Source of the DNA: Chloroflexota bacterium
GTDB lineage: Bacteria > Chloroflexota > Dehalococcoidia > Plut-88900
Length of the DNA: 6,684 nucleotides
Assembly (NCBI GenBank): GCA_022566235.1
Contig: JADFJI010000130.1
Coordinates: 1 to 6,684, forward strand
Direction: 5' to 3'
A program made the position numbers and the translations under genes. The notes under the pieces are model-generated. The model saw nothing but the letters and a program-made list of their open reading frames with translations, made no database searches and was not told the origin of the DNA. Positions within the stretch are counted from its first letter, which is position 1. Each line of letters opens with the position of its first letter. Positions 1 through 4,891 of the stretch are shown piece after piece.

Positions 1-84
1 CTTCCTGACCAGGAAGGGGGGATAAATTAGGTTTGGGGGACACCCCCAAACCCCCTGTCCCGACTCGGCGTCGGGACCCTTCCC
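1..84. repeat. GC-rich block of stacked inverted repeats
   Basis: Three palindromes lie almost back to back. CTTCCTG (1-7) pairs with CAGGAAG (10-16). A 10-bp perfect stem is formed by 30-39 and 43-52 (GGTTTGGGGG with its complement), with a 3-nt ACA loop. An 8-bp perfect stem is formed by 57-64 and 70-77 (GTCCCGAC with GTCGGGAC), with a 5-nt loop. GGAAGG (12-17) can also pair with CCTTCC (78-83), enclosing the two inner hairpins as a three-way junction. No T-run follows on either strand, so this is not a standard intrinsic terminator. It may be a dispersed intergenic palindrome or the 3' structure of an upstream transcript outside the window. The pairing is read directly; the role is unknown. 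Confidence 0.55.
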
Positions 85-126
85 GCTTTATAGGACCTTA
101 TTAAACGGCCTCATTCCTGTAGGGGG

Positions 127-171
127 CCTGAGTATCCCACGATACAAGGATATCGTAAACGATACTTCAGG
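127..171. promoter_or_regulatory. Nested hairpin / half-site cluster upstream of dehydrogenase
   Basis: The outer stem is CCTGA-GTATC (127-136) with GATAC-T-TCAGG (161-171), 10 bp with one bulged T. The inner stem is ACGATA (139-144) with TATCGT (151-156), 6 bp around a CAAGGA loop. TATCGT (151-156) can alternatively pair with ACGATA (159-164), so two folds compete. At DNA level this is a cluster of four related half-sites: GTATC, ACGATAC, TATCGT, ACGATAC. It lies about 115 bp upstream of the dehydrogenase start. Such clusters suit a dimeric repressor or activator site, or an RNA leader structure. No regulator gene is present in the window and the site matches no operator I can name with certainty. 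Confidence 0.35.
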
Positions 172-213
172 TCAGTCCTTAGTCGTACTATCAGGGAGCC
201 ACCGTGGCAGATT

Positions 214-225
214 CTGAGCCTGTCG
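214..225 (+). repeat. Partial core of REP-like repeat
   Basis: The 12-mer CTGAGCCTGTCG is identical to the reverse complement of 4804-4815, the loop and inner-stem edge of the second 35-bp palindromic unit in the 4.8-kb intergenic region. The flanks here do not form the matching 12-bp stems, so this would be a decayed or partial copy. It lies between the half-site cluster and the dehydrogenase start. Confidence 0.35.
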
Positions 226-283
226 TCTAGGGCGTGCCGTAGCCGCCTTAGTGGTTACATGTTAGTCTATCAAATGGCTACCA

Positions 284-3175
284 ATGGACACCACAACCAT
301 AGACACACAGACCCAAGAGCTTGTTCACGAGCTGAGAAAACGGGTATCGGGGGAGGTGAGATTCGACGAGTTCTCACGGGCCCTCTACAGCACCGACGCC
401 AGCATTTACCAGATGACGCCCGTGGGTGTGGTGGTGCCCCGCTCCGAGGAGGACGTGCTGGCGGTGATGGAGCTGGCCCACAGGGAGGGCATACCCGTCC
501 TGCCCCGGGGAGCCGGGACCAGCCTTTCCGGGCAGACGGTGAACCACGCTATAGTCCTGGATTTCAGCAAATACATGGACGGGCTGATTGAGACAAACCC
601 CGAGGAGAAGTGGGCCCTGGTCAAGCCCGGAATAGTCCTCGAGTCGCTGAACCGCGAGGTCGCAAAGCACGGGTTGCACTTCGCCCCCGACCCGTCCACG
701 GCCAACCGCTCGACCGTCGGCGGGGCCATCGGCAACAACTCCTGCGGGACCCATTCGATCCTCTTCGGCAAGACCCTTGACCAGGTCCTGGAGCTGAAGG
801 TCATCCTGTCCGACGGCACCGGGGCCCGCCTGGGCCCCCTGTCCGCTGAGGAGTTGGAGCGCAAGCTGGCCGGCCAGGGCCTGGAGTCCCGGCTGTACAG
901 AGAGGTGCTACGGATAGCCGGCGACAGCCGGGAGGAGATCGAGGCCCGCTTTCCCAAGATAATGCGAAGGGTGAGCGGCTACAACCTGGACGAGTTCGTC
1001 GACTACCGGGACTTCAACCTGGCCCGTGTGGTGGTGGGGTCTGAGGGCACCCTCTGCGTCATCACCGAGGCCAAGGTCAAGCTGGAGCCCCTGCCCAAGC
1101 ACACCGGGATGGCCGCTCTGCACTTCGAGGATATATTCCAGGCCTGTGACGCCACCCCGGCCATTCTGGAGCACGGGCCCGCGGCGGTTGAGTTCATCGA
1201 CAAGATGATCATCGACCAGACCCGGGCCTCGCCGGGATTCAGGCGATACATGGATTTCGTCGAGGGCGACCCCGGCGGGCTGATCCTGGTCGAACTGTTC
1301 GGGGAAAGTGAGCAGGAGGTCGCAAGCAAGCTGGAGGCCCTGAAGTCCGATATGGACAAGAAGGGGCTTGGGTACGCCTGCGTCATGTTGAGAGACAGGC
1401 AGTCTCAAAGCAACGCCTGGGCCGTGCGCCGGGCAGGCCTGGGTCTGCTGATGGGGGTAAAGGGAGACGCCAAACCGATCCCCTTCGTTGAGGACACGGC
1501 AGTCGACCCGGAAAGGCTTGGGGAGTTCGGGCGCAGGTTCGATGCGATCGTCCGAGGCCACGGTACCACCGCCGCCTACTACGGCCACGCTAGCGTGGGA
1601 TGTCTCCACATTCGCCCCGTCGTCAACCTGAAGACCGGAGATGGGGCCCGGCAGATGGTAGCCATCGCGGAGGAGATCACGGACCTGGTGCTGGAGTTCG
1701 GAGGCTCACTGAGCGGGGAGCACGGCGACGGGATAGCACGGGGCGTCTGGACGGAGAAGATGTTCGGGTCCAGGCTCTACCAGGCGTTTGTGGAGCTGAA
1801 GCGGGCCTTCGACCCGAAAGGGATCATGAACCCGGGCAAGATCGTCGAGTGTCCTCCCATGACGGAGAACCTGCGATACGGCCCCGCATATGAGGCCCAG
1901 GACCTCAAGACCGAGCTGGACTTCTCCTTTTTCGATGGATTCGCCGGCGCCGTGGAGATGTGCAACGGCATGGGGGAGTGCCGGAAGATGGGGGGGACGA
2001 TGTGTCCCTCCTATCAGGCCACCAGGGAGGAGGAGCACTCCACCAGGGGCCGGGCCAACCTTCTGCGGGCCGTCCTATCCGGGACCCTTCCCCACGATAA
2101 GCTAACAAGTAAGAGGCTCTACGACACCCTTGACCTGTGCCTGGAATGCAAGGGCTGCAAGGGGGAATGCCCCTCTATGGTGGATATGGCCAAGGTGAAA
2201 TACGAGTTCTTGAGCCGGTATCACGAGGCCAACGGCACGCCCCTCCGGGCCAGGCTGTTCAGCCGTATAAACCTGATAAATAGGGTGGGATGCGCCCTGG
2301 CGCCCGGCTCCAACTGGCTGGCTCGAATGCCGGGGGCCAAGCTTCTTTCTCACTATTTTCTGGGAATCCACAAGGCCCGATCGCTGCCACCCTTCGCCAG
2401 GCCCACGCTCCAGAGGTGGTTTCGGGGCCACTCTCCCCTGGGCACTGGGGACAGGGGACCGGTGGTGCTTTTCGACGACACCTTCATCAGCTACAACTAC
2501 CCCCAGGTGGGCATAGCGGCCGTGGAGCTGCTGGAGCTGGCCGGATTCCGGGTCAGGCTGGCCGGCGTGAAGTGCTGCGGTCGGCCTATGATATCCAAGG
2601 GAATGCTGGGGAGGGCCCGGGACCACGCCAGGTACAACGTCGACCGCCTCTACGAGCTGGCATCCCAGGGGACCCCAATCGTGGGCTGCGAGCCCAGCTG
2701 TCTCCTCACCTTCCGGGACGAATATCCCGACCTGCTGGGGGACGACAAGGCCAGGGTGGTGGCCGAAAACTCGTACCTGATAGACGAGTTCCTGGCCATG
2801 TTGCAGGAGCAGGGGCGTCTGGAACTGTCCTTCAACGAGTCTCCAAAGAAGATACTGTTCCACGGCCATTGCCATCAGAAGGCGGCGATTGGGGTGGAAG
2901 CCTCAAAGAGGGTCCTGACCCTGCCGCCCGGATTCCAGGTGGAGGTTGTGGACTCCGGATGCTGTGGGATGGCGGGGGCCTTCGGCTACGAGAAGGAGCA
3001 CTACGATATCTCAATGGACATCGGTGACCTGAAGCTGTTCCCGGCGGTCAGGGCCAAGGGCCCGGAGTGGGAGATCGCCGTCACGGGCGTATCCTGCCGG
3101 CAGCAGATAGAGCAGGGCACGGGCCGAAGGGCACGACATCTGGTGGAACTGCTGCGGGACGCCGTAATCGTCTAG
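284..3175 (+). CDS. Fused FAD-linked oxidase / Fe-S dehydrogenase (YdiJ-like D-2-hydroxyacid dehydrogenase)
   Basis: Predicted cytoplasmic or membrane-peripheral flavoprotein that oxidises a D-2-hydroxyacid (lactate, glycolate or 2-hydroxyglutarate type) and relays electrons through Fe-S clusters. The N-terminal FAD_binding_4 (PCMH) domain spans ~45-180, with PRGAGTSLSGQ at 74-84 and a DPST...TVGGAIGNNSCG block at 136-155. The FAD-oxidase C-terminal domain spans ~270-522, with GHASVGCLHIRP (434-445) and GEHGDG (478-483); H435, H442, E479 and H480 match the metal/substrate site of D-2-hydroxyglutarate dehydrogenases. The Fe-S module has C560, C566, C574-P and C619-x2-C622-x2-C625-x3-C629-P. 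Two CCG domains follow, with CCGRP at 764-768, HGHCHQK at 860-866 and SGCCGMAGAFG at 891-901. The length (963 aa) is close to E. coli YdiJ. An in-frame TAG at 263-265 makes ATG 284 the first start; no Shine-Dalgarno is visible. No transmembrane segment or signal peptide is evident. Substrate is not determinable from sequence; GlcD/GlcF-like and Dld-like are the alternatives. Confidence 0.93.
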   Translation: MDTTTIDTQTQELVHELRKRVSGEVRFDEFSRALYSTDASIYQMTPVGVVVPRSEEDVLAVMELAHREGIPVLPRGAGTSLSGQTVNHAIVLDFSKYMDGLIETNPEEKWALVKPGIVLESLNREVAKHGLHFAPDPSTANRSTVGGAIGNNSCGTHSILFGKTLDQVLELKVILSDGTGARLGPLSAEELERKLAGQGLESRLYREVLRIAGDSREEIEARFPKIMRRVSGYNLDEFVDYRDFNLARVVVGSEGTLCVITEAKVKLEPLPKHTGMAALHFEDIFQACDATPAILEHGPAAVEFIDKMIIDQTRASPGFRRYMDFVEGDPGGLILVELFGESEQEVASKLEALKSDMDKKGLGYACVMLRDRQSQSNAWAVRRAGLGLLMGVKGDAKPIPFVEDTAVDPERLGEFGRRFDAIVRGHGTTAAYYGHASVGCLHIRPVVNLKTGDGARQMVAIAEEITDLVLEFGGSLSGEHGDGIARGVWTEKMFGSRLYQAFVELKRAFDPKGIMNPGKIVECPPMTENLRYGPAYEAQDLKTELDFSFFDGFAGAVEMCNGMGECRKMGGTMCPSYQATREEEHSTRGRANLLRAVLSGTLPHDKLTSKRLYDTLDLCLECKGCKGECPSMVDMAKVKYEFLSRYHEANGTPLRARLFSRINLINRVGCALAPGSNWLARMPGAKLLSHYFLGIHKARSLPPFARPTLQRWFRGHSPLGTGDRGPVVLFDDTFISYNYPQVGIAAVELLELAGFRVRLAGVKCCGRPMISKGMLGRARDHARYNVDRLYELASQGTPIVGCEPSCLLTFRDEYPDLLGDDKARVVAENSYLIDEFLAMLQEQGRLELSFNESPKKILFHGHCHQKAAIGVEASKRVLTLPPGFQVEVVDSGCCGMAGAFGYEKEHYDISMDIGDLKLFPAVRAKGPEWEIAVTGVSCRQQIEQGTGRRARHLVELLRDAVIV

Positions 3176-3196
3176 GCAATATGTGAACGGGTCTGC

Positions 3197-3240
3197 TATC
3201 ATAATCGCCGCGTGACCCGGGGGAAGTAGTTAAATAGGAG
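3197..3240 (+). promoter_or_regulatory. Shine-Dalgarno and possible -10 before tautomerase
   Basis: AGGAG at 3236-3240 sits 6 nt before ATG 3247, a good ribosome binding site that fixes the tautomerase start. Further up the 71-bp gap, TATCATAAT (3197-3205) resembles a -10 element, but no convincing -35 partner is seen. The tautomerase may therefore have its own promoter or simply be co-transcribed with the dehydrogenase. Confidence 0.45.
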
Positions 3241-3246
3241 AGAAAG

Positions 3247-3450
3247 ATGCCGATAGTAAGAGTGGAGATGCTGCCCGGAAGAAGCGATGAGCAGAAGGCG
3301 GAACTGGTCAAGGCTATGACCGACGCCATGGTAAATATCGCCAAGACCCCATCGGCCGATAGCGTCCACGTCATCATCACCGAAACCGCTGGAGAGAACT
3401 GGGCCATGGGAGGCGAGATGCTGTCCGAGAGGATGAAGGCAAGGACCTAG
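3247..3450 (+). CDS. 4-oxalocrotonate tautomerase family protein
   Basis: A 67-aa protein of the tautomerase (4-OT/MIF) superfamily. After Met removal the catalytic Pro1 is N-terminal (MPIV...), which normally acts as general base in enol-keto isomerisation of dienol acids in aromatic meta-cleavage pathways. The family signature GRSDEQK follows (Arg11 conserved, Pro1 numbering), then a helix, then VHVIITE and a C-terminal ENWAMGGE. In Pseudomonas 4-OT the last two correspond to VRVIITE and HFGIGGE. Two active-site positions differ: 4-OT Arg39 is His here (residue 40 in Pro1 numbering because of a one-residue insertion), and Phe50 is Trp. The length fits the short 4-OT class, which forms hexamers. 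It follows the dehydrogenase by 71 bp, has a clear Shine-Dalgarno and is on the same strand, so co-expression is likely. Family assignment is firm; the exact reaction is open. Confidence 0.9.
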   Translation: MPIVRVEMLPGRSDEQKAELVKAMTDAMVNIAKTPSADSVHVIITETAGENWAMGGEMLSERMKART

Positions 3451-3468
3451 ACCCGAGACCAGGTTGAT

Positions 3469-3515
3469 GAGGCCCCGGCCCAAACCTCCAACAACACACG
3501 GAGGGCCAGGGCCTC
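3469..3515. other. GC-rich hairpin between tautomerase and LLM gene
   Basis: GAGGCCC (3469-3475) pairs with GGGCCTC (3509-3515). After one C/A mismatch, GGC pairs with GCC. After a 5-nt bulge, CCTCC (3485-3489) pairs with GGAGG (3500-3504) around a 10-nt A/C-rich loop. That gives about 15 bp in total. No T-run follows, so it is not a canonical intrinsic terminator, but it could attenuate transcription or protect the upstream mRNA 3' end before the LLM gene. Confidence 0.4.
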
Positions 3516-3549
3516 GTGTCCGGGTGTCTGCAGGGCCCGTTAGAACTCT

Positions 3550-4518
3550 ATGGCTAACCTAAACCAGTTCAGCGTCTATCTCTACGGCTGGGGCAAGAGG
3601 CCCCCGACCATCAAAGACCTAATGGGCATAACCCGCCGCCTGGACCGGCTGGGATACTATTCCATAGGGTTTCCCCACCACATGGCCCTTCCTCCAGCCC
3701 CCCTGTTCGATGACTTCGGCAACAGATATCTGCTGGACCCGCTGCCCGTGCTGCCGGCCCTGGCCGCAGTCACCAGAAACATAAGGCTGGGAATCCACTC
3801 GCTGATTCTGCCCCTGTACCCTCCCTATCACTGGGCCAAGACCCTGGCCACCCTGGATGTGATCTCCGGAGGAAGGCTGATACCTGGAATGTGCATGGGG
3901 TGGAACGAAGCCGACTTTCGGGTGATGAACGCAGACCATAAGCACCGGGCCAGGATAACCGATGAGCAACTGGAGGTCATAACCCGCCTCTGGACAGAGG
4001 ACGAAGTGACCTTCAAAGGCCGTTTCTACGACCTGGATAAGGTGACCCTGGAACCGAAGCCTGTGCAGAAACCGTATCCGCCAATCTGGTACGGAGGGGG
4101 GCTGCCTTCCATACCCCGGGCCGTGAAATACGCCAAATACATACTCCCGGCGCCCATGCCTGCCCAGGAGATCGAAAAGGAGTGGAGAGATCCCCTGAAG
4201 AAGGCCAATGAAGAATCAGGAAGCTCAACCGGTCTAAGCCTGTTGAACTTCGTGGCCGTGGTCGACGACGAGTCGAAGGTGAAGACCCAGGTAGTGCCCC
4301 GGCTCGAGAAGTGCATGCGACTGACGGCCACGGGAATCAGGCCCGAGGAGATGGCCATTGTCGGGACGCCTGAGACCTGCGCCAAACGAATCCGGGAGTT
4401 CCAGGAGGCGGGAGTGTCCCACTTCCTGCTGGACTTCAATTTTCGCGGCACGGCTTCCTTCGGCTACCTCCGCCGCCAGGTGGACCTGTTCGCAGAGAGG
4501 GTAGTCCCTCTTATATAG
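3550..4518 (+). CDS. LLM class flavin/F420-dependent oxidoreductase
   Basis: A 322-aa bacterial luciferase-like monooxygenase-fold (TIM-barrel) enzyme. Members use reduced FMN with O2, or coenzyme F420, to oxidise or reduce organic substrates. Family landmarks are NIRLGIHSLILPLYPP at 77-92, the block AKTLATLDVISGGRLIPGMCMGWNEADF (96-123), DEQLEVITRLW at 138-148, FKGRFYDL...PKPVQKPYPPIWYGG (155-183) and VGTPETCAKRIREFQEAGVSHFLL (271-294). The length is normal and there is no signal peptide. ATG 3550 is preceded by an in-frame TAG at 3541-3543, so the start is essentially fixed, yet no Shine-Dalgarno is present. It is on the same strand as the tautomerase and 99 bp downstream, with a hairpin between them, so it could be separately transcribed. 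Cofactor choice (FMN or F420) and substrate cannot be told. Enzymes of this fold are often annotated as alkane, nitrilotriacetate or methylene-H4MPT-type oxidoreductases, none of which is specifically supported here. Confidence 0.93.
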   Translation: MANLNQFSVYLYGWGKRPPTIKDLMGITRRLDRLGYYSIGFPHHMALPPAPLFDDFGNRYLLDPLPVLPALAAVTRNIRLGIHSLILPLYPPYHWAKTLATLDVISGGRLIPGMCMGWNEADFRVMNADHKHRARITDEQLEVITRLWTEDEVTFKGRFYDLDKVTLEPKPVQKPYPPIWYGGGLPSIPRAVKYAKYILPAPMPAQEIEKEWRDPLKKANEESGSSTGLSLLNFVAVVDDESKVKTQVVPRLEKCMRLTATGIRPEEMAIVGTPETCAKRIREFQEAGVSHFLLDFNFRGTASFGYLRRQVDLFAERVVPLI

Positions 4519-4528
4519 GCCCCTCCTA

Positions 4529-4557
4529 CCCGATTAGGCCGGGGCGGCCCCGATTAG
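4529..4557. repeat. Direct repeat flanking GC palindrome after LLM gene
   Basis: CCCGATTAG occurs at 4529-4537 and again at 4549-4557, flanking CGGGGC-G-GCCCCG (4540-4552 region), an odd palindrome able to form a 5-bp hairpin with a 3-nt loop. It begins 10 nt after the LLM stop. It lacks a T-run, so any terminator role is uncertain. Confidence 0.35.
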
Positions 4558-4583
4558 CTAACCCGATGTGCGAGTTTTCCACT

Positions 4584-4622
4584 GTTACCCTGAGCCCTTC
4601 GTTTATCAGGATAAACTCCTCA
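4584..4622. repeat. Possible degenerate REP-like unit with perfect palindrome
   Basis: ACCCTGAGCCCTTCG (4587-4601 region) resembles the conserved CTGAGCCTGTCG core of the two intact units downstream. It runs directly into the 16-bp palindrome GTTTATC-AG-GATAAAC (4601-4616). It may be a rearranged or shortened member of the same repeat family. The palindrome is certain; the kinship is inference. Confidence 0.3.
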
Positions 4623-4631
4623 ATAGGTCCA

Positions 4632-4675
4632 GGATGGCGGGGCACTTCTGTCACCAGCCCAAGAGTGCCCCATCC
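4632..4675. other. 12-bp hairpin in convergent intergenic region
   Basis: GGATGG (4632-4637) and GGCACT (4641-4646), separated by a 3-nt CGG bulge, pair with the continuous arm AGTGCCCCATCC (4664-4675). The loop is 17 nt. It is followed by a short TCCC/GGGA hairpin (4677-4688). No T-run is adjacent. It could contribute to termination or mRNA 3' stability between the convergent genes. Confidence 0.35.
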
Positions 4676-4750
4676 CTCCCTTTCGGGAAGGACTCAGAAT
4701 CGCACATGAAGCTTGCTAGTCGCACCATGGAGGATGGAAAGGAATATGGA

Positions 4751-4785
4751 ACCGTTCGTGGTGAGCCAGTCGAACCATGAACGGT
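4751..4785 (+). repeat. REP-like palindromic unit 1
   Basis: A 35-bp element with 12-bp arms ACCGTTCGTGGT (4751-4762) and ACCATGAACGGT (4774-4785) around an 11-nt loop GAGCCAGTCGA. The arms are perfect except for one G/T position, which is a G-U wobble in plus-strand RNA. The motif belongs to a widely dispersed bacterial palindrome type that, when translated by mistake, gives the peptide tail VRGEPVEP; that recollection is from general knowledge, not a search. Confidence 0.75.
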
Positions 4786-4790
4786 ATGAG

Positions 4791-4825
4791 TCCGCTCGTC
4801 CTTCGACAGGCTCAGGATGAGCGGA
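4791..4825 (-). repeat. REP-like palindromic unit 2 (inverted)
   Basis: A 35-bp element with arms TCCGCTCGTCCT (4791-4802) and AGGATGAGCGGA (4814-4825) around the loop TCGACAGGCTC. The loop's reverse complement, GAGCCTGTCGA, differs from the loop of unit 1 at one base. The architecture (12-11-12) and the stem position of the single G/T mismatch are identical to unit 1. The two units lie 5 bp apart in opposite orientation. Confidence 0.75.
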
Positions 4826-4874
4826 CTATTATCGTACGAATGACAAAAAGGGGTAGGGCCGACCTGTGAACTGA

Positions 4875-4891
4875 AACCCGTACTTCGGGTT
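4875..4891 (-). terminator. Hairpin at amidohydrolase stop codon
   Basis: AACCCG (4875-4880) pairs with CGGGTT (4886-4891) around a 5-nt loop. The stem overlaps the TAA stop (4892-4890) of the minus-strand amidohydrolase. On that strand the first T-run (TTTTT, complement of 4845-4849) lies about 25 nt beyond the stem. It is a weak terminator candidate rather than a canonical one. Confidence 0.35.

Noticed and set aside
151..164. TATCGT-AA-ACGATA as a FadR/LldR-type GntR operator
   Set aside because: The GT and AC of the GntR consensus should be 3 nt apart; here they are 2 apart. No regulator gene is present, so a specific assignment is unsupported.
2102..2875. 257-codon minus-strand frame
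   Set aside because: Antisense to the Fe-S/CCG part of the dehydrogenase, whose motifs are unmistakable; no domain on the opposite strand.
4566..4707. 8-bp inverted repeat ATGTGCGA / TCGCACAT as possible ends of a small mobile element
   Set aside because: Similarity does not extend past 8 bp on either side, there is no target duplication, and an 8-bp match is expected by chance over this interval.
4568..4780. 70-codon plus-strand frame (GTG start) ending in VRGEPVEP
   Set aside because: It runs through several palindromes and ends inside REP-like unit 1. The VRGEPVEP tail is a known artefact of translating this repeat. No ribosome binding site and no family resemblance.
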